Origin: JACKFB01 sp041389525
GTDB taxonomy: Bacteria; Myxococcota_A; UBA9042; PHBI01; JACKFB01
DNA: 64,000 bases
Assembly (NCBI GenBank): GCA_041389525.1
Contig: JAWKRR010000005.1
Span: 131,631-195,630 of the forward strand
Reading direction: 5' to 3'
The notes under the pieces are model-generated. The model worked only from the letters and a program-made list of their open reading frames with translations. It searched no databases and was not told the DNA's origin. Both the position numbers and the translations under genes were made by a program. Of this stretch, positions 39,701-48,900 are shown piece by piece. Position 1 is the first letter of the stretch, and each line of letters begins with the position of its first letter.

Positions 39701-40109
39701 CGAGGCGTCGCGCGATGGCGTCGAGGTCCCCGTCACCCTCGTGGGTCACGTCGGCGATCGCTTGTGCGAGTAAGCGCTGCTGCTCGCCGTCCGGGACCAG
39801 GTCCAGGGTCGGCGACAGCCCCGCGTCCAGGGCGTGCTCGCGGCACAGGCGTTGGCACACCGCGTGGATCGTGCCCAGGTAGCCGTCGCGGATGCGCGCG
39901 GCGTCGTCGTAGCGGCCGTCGCGCATCAGCTCGGTGCGCAGCCGGCTCTCCAGCTCGCGCGCGGCTTTGCGCATGTAGGTGATCGCCATGACCGCCTCGG
40001 GGCGCACCACGGCGACGCCCTCGCCGCGCAGGGCCTTGGAGAGCAGCTCGGTCAGCCGGTGGGTCTTGCCGGTGCCGGCGCTGGCGCCGATGACCTCGAT
40101 CTGGCTCAT
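36735..40109 (-). CDS. UvrD-family helicase with C-terminal nuclease (AddA/RecB-like)
   Basis: 1124 residues. Superfamily 1A helicase: Walker A GASAGTGKT (residues 8-16), ITYMRKAA (motif Ia), LLVVDEFQDISPLQ (motif II, ~335), VWVGDPKQAILGFQG (motif III), VLTWHASKGLEWPIVVL (motif V), RLLYVGFTRPRDRLVLF (motif VI). The C terminus carries a RecB-type nuclease: VGEIDLLLELGDGLVIIDHKS, catalytic Asp and Lys near residue 1040. With the overlapping gene upstream it forms an AddAB-like dsDNA end-resection pair. Its 3' end overlaps the convergent ECF sigma gene by 37 bp. ATG has GGAGG 5 bases upstream and overlaps the partner stop (ATGA). I call it AddA-like because the partner has the 4Fe-4S nuclease design of AddB. 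Confidence 0.9.
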   Translation of the reverse strand: MSQIEVIGASAGTGKTHRLTELLSKALRGEGVAVVRPEAVMAITYMRKAARELESRLRTELMRDGRYDDAARIRDGYLGTIHAVCQRLCREHALDAGLSPTLDLVPDGEQQRLLAQAIADVTHEGDGDLDAIARRLGLDDWHGVLRAIVKAARANRLSEQALATSATDSIAGLSAYLPTPRGTAGARDQALLEACDAILPALRLDTGSKAGQGRLDSVLALRRALRSPDAPPWSLLAGVQSAIGGVKKIAALPEAAALLEALGDHESHPRFREDLTAVVAGIFDLASRALSAFQARKARARVLDYDDMLAVAYDLLGQPEVAASLSERLELLVVDEFQDISPLQLAIVVRLANLAGRAVWVGDPKQAILGFQGSDPELMRAAQRHVLGESTPEILDRSWRSRPALVGFTSELFARALKRHGYSDAEVRIEAARPDPPEMSDEPWLECWAHTKRRAEPDQPKPTRFHAIAEGVAQLLAEGAKVRRRHPGPTEAAVGPARPRDIAVLAYRHTECRAIADALRERGIAAAVSLGGLTQTPEGKLALAALGVLADPEAGIAAAMVSWLRGAVGGDPDGWLAARLHEVAAWRTACDAATEAGEPRPEAPQPFADDPAVSALRALHPLSDALSPSEVLDTALEAAEVHAVSLGWPDADARLANLEALRAGARAYEELCRAERTAATAVGLLAYFRGMEPDDPSNAQAAPTDPNAVHVLTWHASKGLEWPIVVLSSLDSAARASVTDLEIVSAQAGFDATAPLDGRGLRLWPWPYGRRRAGLPLADRLDESPEAERVRRREEAERARLLYVGFTRPRDRLVLFAEIGSKGAATQWLDTLLQADDDTESVLHLPWSTEPSAASHASVETTDSSEGFPVRTRHFDGLPAEAPASSRQARSALGPSQRAPAAARAPERLRPSNAALGADALSLVSVGEIIPLGPPLSPAGNPPMNDLGNAVHAFLAGDPGSSAPRAEREAQARDHLVAFGVPGALQPADVVSVADRLAAALVARWPGASHHRENPVRAYRNGRLLVGEIDLLLELGDGLVIIDHKSVPFAEASRFPVLASKHAPQLALYAAAASSAHQRPVVSTWLHLALSGCLVEIRLPTPGAWPPEPDPATYAGTASPAPIP

Positions 40110-42853
40110 GGGGCCTCCACGTCGTCGCGGCCCACCGCCGTGTCGCAAAGCTCGCTGAAATCGCAGAAGTGGCACGGCGCCTTGACCGCGCCGGGGCCTT
40201 CTTCGGGGGCCGCGCCGCCCGCGGACGCATCGCAGGCGGCGACGGCGTCCTCGTCGGCCAGGCCGCGGGCGCGGACCAGCCCCGAGCCCATGACGCGGCG
40301 CCAGTAGGCGAAGGCGCGGTCGGCCATGACCAGGGTCTCGCCGAGGCTGGGCCCCTCGACCGCTTCGGCGGTGGTGAAGGTCTCGCCGTCCACGGTGAGC
40401 AAGCGGCGGTCGCGGACGATGAAGAAGCCCGCGGGCGGCAGGGCGTTTGGCGAGTCGGCCAGACCCTGGGCGTAGAGGGCGAGCTGCAGCGCCTCGCCCT
40501 TGGCCAGCGCGTCTTTTCGGTAGGCGCTGCCTCCCTGTTTGAGGTCCAGGACGGCTTTGCCGCGGGGGCCTTCGAGGACGAGGTCGGCGCTCCCGCGCCA
40601 GGGCTGGCCCCCGAGGACGCCGGCGGTCTCGGTCTCCGCGCCCACCGGCCGCAGCCCGGACTCGGCCAGAGACTCGACCAGGGCGCGGGCGGCCGACGCG
40701 ATGGCGTCGCGGGCGCGGGTGCGCTCGAGATCGCGGCCTGGGCGCAAGAGGGTCGCGGCCTCGCCCTCGACTGAGCTGTCGAAGTCGGCGGCCACGCGCT
40801 GATAGGCCGTCTCGGCGTCCGGCGTCGCGGTCGGGTCCAGCAGCAGCGACTGGATCAGGCGGTGGGCGAAGGTGCCGACGACGCGGCTGTCGTCGGGCAG
40901 GCCGGCGGCGGCCCCGGAGCGAAGGTTCGCGGCGTGGTGGAGCGTCCACTTGAGCGGGCAGCCGAACAGCGTCTCGAACGCGCTGGGCGACAGCGACGGG
41001 CGCGGGCGCAGCGTCTCTGGCGGCAGGCGCCACAGGGGGCGCGGGGCGGGCGGCGTCTCGGGGGGACGGGCGTGGATCTCGGGCTGCCATCCGGGGGCGG
41101 CCGGGCTGGGGCGGCCGGTCAGCAGGGACTCGGCGCGCACGGTCACCCGCGAGAGGGCGTCGGGGCCGAGGCGTGCGGCGAGCTCGTCGGCGAAGGGGTG
41201 CGGGGTGGTGGCGGCCGCACCCTCGAGGCGCCAGCGGACCAGGACGACGTTCTGCGAGGCGCCTTCGAAGGGCTTTCGCCATCCGCGGGCCTCGGCGCGC
41301 CGTCGCTCGCCGGGTTCTGGGACGGTGAGGCCGGCCTCGGCGAGGCCGCGTGTCTCCCGCGGGGTCCAGGGCTCGGTGCCCACGTCGCCGGCGGCCTCGC
41401 CGATGAAGCCCCACCAGATCACCTCGTCAGCGCCTGGCAGGACGGCGGCTGCGTCGGCGCAGAGGGCCGGGCGCTCGGCCTCGGCCACGGCGTCGGCGCG
41501 GGAGGTGCCCATGCCCGCGATGGCGTCGTGCATCTGCAAGAGCTGAATCCACGACACCGCGCGGTCTGAGCCGAGGGCGGCGGTGGCGCGGGCTAGCTCA
41601 TCGGCGACGGCGGTGGCGCGCAGCAGCACGTCGTCCGCCGTGCCGCCGTCGCCGGCCTGGGCGTGGGCGCGGCGGCGGGCGTGATCGCGGACGATGTGGC
41701 AGAGGCGGGTGACCTCGGCGACGGGCATGCCCAGGTCGGGGTCGTGGGCGGTCCCACCGAACCAGCGGTCGACCGCGTCGGTGATGGCTTGGGGTTCTGG
41801 GGCGCCGGCTGCGGCGTCGGCGACCGCGCGCTGCCAGGCGGGGCCGCCGATTCCGGGGCTGTCCATGAGCGCCTTGAGCAGGCGGCTCGCGAGCCGGCGG
41901 GGGACTGGTGACTCGGGGAGCGTCAGCAATTCCAAGGCGAATCGGGGGTCGCGGGGGGCGAAGCCCAGGGAGAGGCGCAGCGGCAGGACCTGCAGGGCGG
42001 GGCGCCAGGGCGACGGGGCCGAGGTGCCGAGGGCGGGCAGGCCGCGTCGCCTCAGCGCGGCCTCGAGCCAGGGGGTGCCGGCGGCGTTGACGAGGGTGCG
42101 GCGCGCGACGGGGTGGTCGGCGATCCAGGCGGCCACAAGCTCGCCCGCCTCCCACGGGGTCTCGGCGTCCAGGACGACGACGCCCGCGTCTGGGGTCAGC
42201 GGCGTGTGCGTGGCGGGCGGCGATGCCAGGGCGGCGAGCAACGTGGCGAGGGCCTCGGGGCGCTCGGGGGCGGGTGCTTCGAAGGGGGCGTGTGCTTCGA
42301 AGGGGGCGATCGTCGCGCCAAGCTCGCCGAGGCGGGCGAGGATGCTGCGCAGCAGCGGGGGCAGCGCTTCGAGGGGCTCGGCGTGCCGGATGCGGATGGG
42401 TTCTGGCAGCGCGCGGCAGGCCGCGACGGTCTGGGCGACCAGGCGGGCGAGGTCGGGCGGGCCGGCGGGCAAGGCGGGGGCGCCGTCGAGCGCGGTCAGG
42501 GCCGTCAGGTCGGCGAGGCGCGCGCTGAGGTCCAGGGGGCGGCCGTCCCAGCCGCTGAGGACCAAGCGGTCGCGCAGGGCCAGCAGGTGCGCGGCGGTGC
42601 CCCAGGGGTCCACGCTGAACGAGCGGGCGTAGGACCTTGCGCGGGGGGCGTAGGCTTCCATGCGGCCGAGCCAGGCGGCGATGCGCGGGCCTGACTCGGT
42701 GAGCGCAGACGAGGCTCCGAAGGTCGTCGCCAAGCGGCGCAGCAGGCCCGCGGTGCCGACGGCTTCAAAGCCCGCGGTCGCCCGGCCTTCGGGCAGCAGG
42801 TGCCGCCACGAGGTGCCCTCGTCCAGTGCTTGGCCGTAAACGATGTCGAGCAC
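40106..42853 (-). CDS. AddB-like Fe-S nuclease subunit
   Basis: 915 residues. The N-terminal half is Ala/Arg-rich and helicase-like without intact Walker motifs (DAGVVVLDAETPWEAGELVAAW). The C terminus has a RecB-type nuclease (GSADLVLEGPRGKAVLDLKQG, Asp/Asp/Lys) framed by four cysteines that fit an AddB-type 4Fe-4S staple: CPLKW (~632) and CHFCDFSELC (~893, 896, 902). It is translationally coupled to the helicase-nuclease downstream. Distinguished from RecC by the Fe-S cysteines and nuclease motif. ATG (LDIVYG) is the first start in the frame; 104 bp of non-coding sequence separates it from the GH106-like gene. Confidence 0.85.
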   Translation of the reverse strand: MLDIVYGQALDEGTSWRHLLPEGRATAGFEAVGTAGLLRRLATTFGASSALTESGPRIAAWLGRMEAYAPRARSYARSFSVDPWGTAAHLLALRDRLVLSGWDGRPLDLSARLADLTALTALDGAPALPAGPPDLARLVAQTVAACRALPEPIRIRHAEPLEALPPLLRSILARLGELGATIAPFEAHAPFEAPAPERPEALATLLAALASPPATHTPLTPDAGVVVLDAETPWEAGELVAAWIADHPVARRTLVNAAGTPWLEAALRRRGLPALGTSAPSPWRPALQVLPLRLSLGFAPRDPRFALELLTLPESPVPRRLASRLLKALMDSPGIGGPAWQRAVADAAAGAPEPQAITDAVDRWFGGTAHDPDLGMPVAEVTRLCHIVRDHARRRAHAQAGDGGTADDVLLRATAVADELARATAALGSDRAVSWIQLLQMHDAIAGMGTSRADAVAEAERPALCADAAAVLPGADEVIWWGFIGEAAGDVGTEPWTPRETRGLAEAGLTVPEPGERRRAEARGWRKPFEGASQNVVLVRWRLEGAAATTPHPFADELAARLGPDALSRVTVRAESLLTGRPSPAAPGWQPEIHARPPETPPAPRPLWRLPPETLRPRPSLSPSAFETLFGCPLKWTLHHAANLRSGAAAGLPDDSRVVGTFAHRLIQSLLLDPTATPDAETAYQRVAADFDSSVEGEAATLLRPGRDLERTRARDAIASAARALVESLAESGLRPVGAETETAGVLGGQPWRGSADLVLEGPRGKAVLDLKQGGSAYRKDALAKGEALQLALYAQGLADSPNALPPAGFFIVRDRRLLTVDGETFTTAEAVEGPSLGETLVMADRAFAYWRRVMGSGLVRARGLADEDAVAACDASAGGAAPEEGPGAVKAPCHFCDFSELCDTAVGRDDVEAP

Positions 42854-42957
42854 GCCTGCCCCCGGCGACGAAGATTGGGCGAAGGGGGAGGATCGGACGT
42901 GGGCTCGCGCGCGTCAATCGGCCGTGATTCCCTAGTCGATATCTAGGTTCTCAAGGC

Positions 42958-45900
42958 TCAGCGCCCGTAGCGGACGACGATGGGGCCGCGCACGCCGACC
43001 GCGGTGAGGCGGTCCTTGCGCTTGGCGAGGTGGGCGTAGGCGGGGTCGCCGGTCTGGGCGTAGCCGACGTAGCGGTTGAGCGCGGCTGGGGTCAGCGTGA
43101 CCGTGAGGGTGTTCGGGCCCGGCTTGAGGCCGCTGGTGACGGTCGCGGTGAAGGGCGGGACCAGCAATCGGGCGACCGGGGAGCCGTTCCAGGCGACCTC
43201 GGCGGCGCCGTCGACCCGTCCGAGATCGACGCTGACCACGCGGGGGGCGGGGTCGGGCAGGGTGACGGTGGCGGTGTACTCGCCTGGGGTGGCGCTGAAG
43301 CGCAGAGGCCCGAGATCGCGCCAGTCCTCGAGATCGTCGGCGGCCAGTGAGACCGAGCCGCCCTCGACGTCGGGGCCGGCGACAGACAGCGTGATGGGGC
43401 CCAGCGCGGCGAGGGTGGCGGCGGGTGGGAACTCGGATCGTTCGGTGGCGTCGGTGCCACCTGCGGAATCGGGTGACCCGGCGGGCTCAGGGGCTTCGAG
43501 CGCTTGGCCGCAGAGCAGCAGCGTGGAGGCGAAGGCGGGCAGCGACAGGCTGATGGTGCCGTTGGGGGCGGTGGCGGCGGCGGTGGCGCGGCCGGTCCAG
43601 GGGTCGAGCCAGGCCGGGCTGTCGCAGGCCTCGATGGGGCTGAGCGCGGTGGTGAGCAGGGCGCGGCGGGCGTTTGAGAAGAAGGTGAGCGTGCGGGTGG
43701 GGCCCAGGCGGCGGGTGAACTGGCGCAGGGCGGCGGGCTCGCCGAAGGGGTGAAAGTGTGGGCGGATGCCGGCCCGCTCAAGCGCGTCGGTGAGGCCGGC
43801 GGCGTCGGGGAGGTGCACGGCGCGCTCGGCGGTGACGGTGGCGGTCATGGCGGCGTGGACGCGGGCGTCGCCGGCGCTGGCGTCGAGGAAGCCGGGCTGG
43901 CGCGCGGGCGGGGCTCCGACGAAGACGATGCGGGCGCCGGCGTGGGCGAGGGCGGCGAGGTGCTCGGCGAGGTCAGGGGGCAGGGCGTCGACATGAGCGA
44001 GGACGAGCGACTGGTAAGCCAGCCCGCCGATGACGATCCGGCCGTTTTCGACGCGCGCTGAGAGGAGGCGGGGGCCGTTGACCCAGTCGTAGCCGTGGCC
44101 GCGGGCGGTGAGGGTGTCGAGGAGCGCGCCGGTCTCGGTGTACCAGCGGTCGCGGGCCGAGGGCTCGGGGTCGCCGAGGAGCAGGGTGACCAGATCGAGC
44201 AGGGCGTTGGTGACGGCGGCTTCGTCGGGTTCCAGGCGGCCGTTGAAGAGGGGCTCGGCGCGGTCGTTGTCGCGGGCGAAGGACGCGGGGAAGCCGAACC
44301 AGGGGGTGTACACCAGCAGGTCGGCCTCGGGGGCGCCGGCGCGCATGGCGAGCTGGAGGCGGGCGACGTAGCCGGTCAGCCTGGGCATGTCGGCCCAGAA
44401 GGGGCTGGTTTCACCGAGGTTGGAGCCGAAGGTCGAGTTCCCGGACCAGGGCGAACTGAAGGGGTGCCAGCGGGGTTCGCCGTAGCCGGATTCGAGGCGG
44501 TAGGGGAAGCCGTGGAAGGTGATGTGGGTGATGCCGGCGGCGAGCAGCTTATCGGCGGCGGCCTTCATGCGGAGCGGGGTGAGGGTGTGGTCGCGGCCGG
44601 TCCAGGACATGGCCTCGGCGCCAGCACCCGCGCGGCCGAAGAGGTGGGCGGCGGAGGAGGACAGGCGCAGCAGCAGGTCGGGGCCGCCGGCGTAGAGCTG
44701 TTCGGTCTCGGGGATGTCGGCGGCGCCGCCGGCCTCGATGAGGTCGATGTCGATGCCGTGGGGCTGCAGGCGCAGGGAGAGGCCGCGGTGGGCGGCGTCG
44801 GCGCGGACGGTGGCGACGAAGCGCTCGACGAAGAGCTCGGAGAGGGTGAGGCGGTAGTCGTGCTGGATGCGCTCGTCGTCTGGGGACAGGCGGAAGGGCG
44901 ACGCGGTAGGGAGGCCGGCGCCGTCGAAGACGTTGTTGTCGGCGCCGGGGGGGACGACGGCGGGCAGCCAGGGGAGCAGCGGGTAGCCGCGGCGGGCTTC
45001 GAATTCGTAGGCGAAATCGAGGGAAAAGAGGCGCTCGGCGACGAACTCGAAGCTGTCGACGAAGACGCCGCGGATGGCGCCGCCGAAGTGGGGGGCGAGG
45101 CCGGTGCGGGCGCCGAGGAGGTGGTCCAGGGTGCGGGTGACGGCGGCTTGGTCGAGGTGGTCGACGACGCGGGCGGGGCCGCCGGTGGCGTGGAGCTTCA
45201 CCGGCTCGCCGTCGGGCATCGCGTAGAAGGTGACGAGCTGCCAGGGGCCGGCGGGGACCTCCCAGCTGAGGGTGCCGTCGGGGGCGACCAGGGAGGTCAG
45301 GTCGCGCAGCTCGGCGGGGTCCAGGGTGATCTGATCGGTGAGGTCGATGAGATCGTCGCTGCGCGCGCCGCCGAGGACGGGGGCGGCGAGGACGGCGACG
45401 CGGCGGGCCTCGGCGGGGAGCCAGGTGACCAGGGGCTGGCCGCCGTCGTCGATGCCGCCGACCAGGGCGTAGAAGGGCGGCTCGGTGGGGCCGTCCAGGG
45501 TGAGGCTGACGGGGCCGGGGCCGTCGAGGCGGCGCTCGGACCAGACCAGCATCTTGAGGGCGTCGTCGCTTGAGACGTGGGGGCCGCCGGTCGCCCAGCC
45601 CGAGCCCAGGGTCAGGTCCAGGCGGACCCCGTGGGTGGCCGCGGCGGCTGCGGCGGCTGTGACGTGAGCGTAGAACGCGTCGCTGTCGACGGCGTGTCGG
45701 CGCGCGAGGGTCTCGGCCGGCACGCCTGGGTCCAGGGCCGCGTCGAAGGCTTGGATCTCGGCGCCGCCGAAGCCCGCTTGGGCCATCGCGGCAAGCTCGC
45801 GGTCTAGCTCGGCGGGGTCGACGTCGTCGCCCGGCCACCACCAGCGCAGCCACGGGCGCGCTGACGCCGGCGGGTCCGAGAACGCCGCGACGTCGAAGAG

Positions 45901-45999
45901 CACGCCCTCACGCTCGCCCTCGTCCGGCGCTGCGTCCGTGGCGCCGCCACAGCTCGCGCCGAGCAGCAGCGACACCCAGAGGGCGCAGCGCCATGCCAT
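42958..45999 (-). CDS. GH106-like glycoside hydrolase lipoprotein (alpha-L-rhamnosidase type)
   Basis: 1013 residues with a lipobox (SLLLGASC before Gly). The catalytic domain starts with ARPWLRWWWPGDDVDPAELDRELAAMAQAGFGGAEIQAFDAAL, a clear GH106 opening, then LDLTLGSGWATGGPHVSSDDALK and TGRDHTLTPLRMKAAADKLLAAGITHITFHGFPYR. The C-terminal half has beta-sandwich domains ending in a galactose-binding-like module (RVVSVDLGRVDGAAEVAWNGSPVARLLVPPF). GH106 enzymes remove terminal L-rhamnose from plant or bacterial polysaccharides. The ATG shares one base with the subtilisin stop (TGATG), so the two exported hydrolases are made together. Catalytic residues were not checked individually. Confidence 0.82.
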   Translation of the reverse strand: MAWRCALWVSLLLGASCGGATDAAPDEGEREGVLFDVAAFSDPPASARPWLRWWWPGDDVDPAELDRELAAMAQAGFGGAEIQAFDAALDPGVPAETLARRHAVDSDAFYAHVTAAAAAAATHGVRLDLTLGSGWATGGPHVSSDDALKMLVWSERRLDGPGPVSLTLDGPTEPPFYALVGGIDDGGQPLVTWLPAEARRVAVLAAPVLGGARSDDLIDLTDQITLDPAELRDLTSLVAPDGTLSWEVPAGPWQLVTFYAMPDGEPVKLHATGGPARVVDHLDQAAVTRTLDHLLGARTGLAPHFGGAIRGVFVDSFEFVAERLFSLDFAYEFEARRGYPLLPWLPAVVPPGADNNVFDGAGLPTASPFRLSPDDERIQHDYRLTLSELFVERFVATVRADAAHRGLSLRLQPHGIDIDLIEAGGAADIPETEQLYAGGPDLLLRLSSSAAHLFGRAGAGAEAMSWTGRDHTLTPLRMKAAADKLLAAGITHITFHGFPYRLESGYGEPRWHPFSSPWSGNSTFGSNLGETSPFWADMPRLTGYVARLQLAMRAGAPEADLLVYTPWFGFPASFARDNDRAEPLFNGRLEPDEAAVTNALLDLVTLLLGDPEPSARDRWYTETGALLDTLTARGHGYDWVNGPRLLSARVENGRIVIGGLAYQSLVLAHVDALPPDLAEHLAALAHAGARIVFVGAPPARQPGFLDASAGDARVHAAMTATVTAERAVHLPDAAGLTDALERAGIRPHFHPFGEPAALRQFTRRLGPTRTLTFFSNARRALLTTALSPIEACDSPAWLDPWTGRATAAATAPNGTISLSLPAFASTLLLCGQALEAPEPAGSPDSAGGTDATERSEFPPAATLAALGPITLSVAGPDVEGGSVSLAADDLEDWRDLGPLRFSATPGEYTATVTLPDPAPRVVSVDLGRVDGAAEVAWNGSPVARLLVPPFTATVTSGLKPGPNTLTVTLTPAALNRYVGYAQTGDPAYAHLAKRKDRLTAVGVRGPIVVRYGR

Positions 46000-48900
46000 C
46001 AGAGGGCCTCGCGCCGCCTTCGGCTGAGGACCGCCACGAGCGCCAGCGCCATCAGCACCAGCCAAGTCGAGCCGCCGCTTCCGGCCGCGCAACCGCCGCC
46101 GCTCGACGCGGGCTTCACGCTCGGCTCGGCCACCGCGTCCGCGCTGACCTCCGGTCCCGCCGTGTCGCTGGCCGCGTCCGGCGCCGTCGTGTCGCCGGCC
46201 GCGTCGGGCGTCGCCGTGTCGCCGCCGTCGTCAGGCGTCGCGTCCGGGGTCGGCACCACGACCTCGCCCGTCCACGTCTTGTAGGGCGTCGGCGGCTCCT
46301 CGTAGTTGTTGGTGTTGTGCGGGTCGTGACCGAACCCGTTCCACTCGTAGATCGACTCGCCCGCCTTGCCCGGCGTCTTCCACGCGTAGAGCCAGCCGTC
46401 GCGCGTCGGCAGCGCCACGTCGAACTTGCGGTCGCCGTCGAAGTCGCCGATCGCGGCGGACGCGATGATCCAGCCGTCGGTCTGCTTGGGCCAGCCGTCG
46501 GGCTGCTCGCCCTTCCAGTTCCACGCGCGCACCAGGTAGCCGCCAGAGCCGATGATGGCCTCCGGGTCCGCGTCGTTGTCGAGGTCGACGATCGACGGCG
46601 TGTTGAAGAACATCCAGTCGTCGATCTTGCGCGGGAAGCCTTCCAGCATCTTGCCCGAGTCGGTGTCCCAGCCCGACAGGTGGTGGTCGAAGGGCTTGCG
46701 CGTGCCGCCGCCCGCGAAGGCGATGGCGAAGTCGAAGCCGGCCGTGCCCTTCACGAAGTCCAGGCCGCCCTCGCCGTCCATGTTCCCGATGGCGCCGTTG
46801 TTCATCAGGATGTAGCCGGGGCTGTCGTTGGTGTTGGAGCCGGGACCGAAGGCCTGGTTGTTCATCTTCCGGTAGCTGCTGCCGTCGTGATTGAAGAAGA
46901 GGCCCTGCGTCGAGATGGTGTCGAAGCTGATCTCGAGGGTGCCGTCGTAGTCGAGGTCGGCGAGGATCGCGTTGGTGACGACGCCGCGACCGACCACGGG
47001 CAGCACCGCCACGGTCAGACCGTAGAGCGCGACGGGCCAGCCGGGGGCGATGGCGCCGCTCTCGCCTTCCAGCACGTAGGCGGCGGCTTCGTTCTGGCTG
47101 CCCTCGGCGCCGAAGACCTCGCTGGTGCCTACCGCGATCTCGGGCTTTCCGTCGCCGTCGATGTCGCCGATGGCGGGCGTCGCGATGATGCGCGCGCCCT
47201 GGCTGGGGTCGGAGCCGACCTTGACCGGGTACGGGGCCATGGGCTTGCCGTCGGCGTGCCAGATGTAGATGTGCTGGTCCATGGCGGCCGCGATGATCTC
47301 GAGGCCGGCCTTGCCGTCCATGTCGTAGAGCACGGGCGCGGCGAAGAAGCCCGACTCGACGATGTTGTTCGGGTTCGGTTTGGCGATGCTGAAGTCCACC
47401 GAGCGCGGCCAGCCCTCGCGGGTGCTGCCGTCGTGCTCGAGGACGAAGATCCAGCCGTCCCAGGTGGTCACGATGACCTCGAGGGTGCCGTCGCCGTCCA
47501 GGTCACCGACGGCGGGCGCCATCATCATCGTGACGCGCACGTCGGGGTCGATGACGCCGTGCTTGGCGATGCACGCGGCCTTGTCGGCGCGGAACGAGCA
47601 GCCGCCGCGGGCGTTCGTGGGGTTGGACGGGTTCATGGCGCGGCGCACGTCGAGGCCGACCGGGAAGCCTGCCGCCTCGGTGCCGTCGGGCTTGTAGGCG
47701 TGGACGAAGCCGTCGGCCAGCGGGAGGACGAGCTCCTCGGCGCCGTCGCCGTCCAAGTCGGCGAAGACAGGCGACGATTCGCCCGATGTCTTCAGGTGAA
47801 TCGGGAACGCGGGCCACAGGTCGGGGTCGCGGGCGAAGAGGAAGCCCTTGCGCATCTCGCCGGTCACTTTGCCGCCGCCTGCAAGGGTGGCGGTCGCGCG
47901 CAGGCGCACGGTGACGGCGTTCTGGTGGGCGTCGTCGATGCGCTTATTGAGGTCCAGCGGCACCTTGGTCACGTCCCAGGCGGTGATGATGCCCTCGAGG
48001 CCATCGGTGGTCCCGCTGGCGGTCTGCACGAAGTCCTTCTCGGCCGGTTCGGGGCCGACGGCGACCTCGAAGGTCCAGTCCACCGAGTCGTAGCGCGACG
48101 GGAGGCCGTCACGGCGCAGGTTGAGGCGCCCGACGATGTCCACGCTGGGGGTGCGGTCGGGGTAGATGACCTGGAACCAGTAGGGCTCGACGATGTCGAC
48201 CTCGGGCGGGATGCGCCCCTCGACCACGGCGTCGACCGTCTTGCGGACGTTGTTTCGCCCGTAGCCGAAGTGCCAGTCCCAGCCGGGGCCCGACTTGTAC
48301 TTCGTCGGGTCGTTGTCGAGCGGGTTCGCGTTGACGTCGTCGACCTCGGTGCTGAGCAGCTGCTTGATCTCCTCGGCCGATAGCGGCGGGTTGGTCCCGG
48401 CGGCCAGGGCCATCGAGTAGATGATGCCGGCGTGGCCCGAGGTGACGCCGACGGCCTCCGACGAGCAGCCCGTGCCCGGCGTCGAGAGCAGCAGGTTCAT
48501 CCCGTAGTTCGTGCAGTTATTGAAGTTCATGAAGGTCGTCGACTGGTCCGCGGAGGTCCCGTCGTAGACGTTCGCGTGCACGTAGACCGTGTGGTTTCCG
48601 GTGCCTGGGAAGTTGTGGTGGAAGCTCAGCTCGTCGGCCGCCGACGCGATGACGACGACGTTGTTGTCGTAGGCGTAGTTGATGGCCTGGTGGGCGAACG
48701 CCGTGTTGTTGATGGCGCCCAGGGCCTCCTGGATGACGCTGGCGCCCGAGTCGACCGCGAAGGCCACGCCCTGACCGAAGTCGTTGGCGTCGGCCACGAA
48801 GCTGTCGCCCGCGCGCACCATCAGCGCCGTGCAGTTCGGGCACACGCCGATGCCGCCGATGCCGTTGTTGCCCTCGGCGCACGAGTCCTGGGCCTCACCG

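Noticed and set aside
45993..48383. Very long plus-strand frame (about 800 codons) opposite the subtilisin gene
   Set aside because: It mirrors the subtilisin codon structure, is rich in Arg/Val/His/Asp without domain motifs, and the minus-strand gene carries a full catalytic triad.
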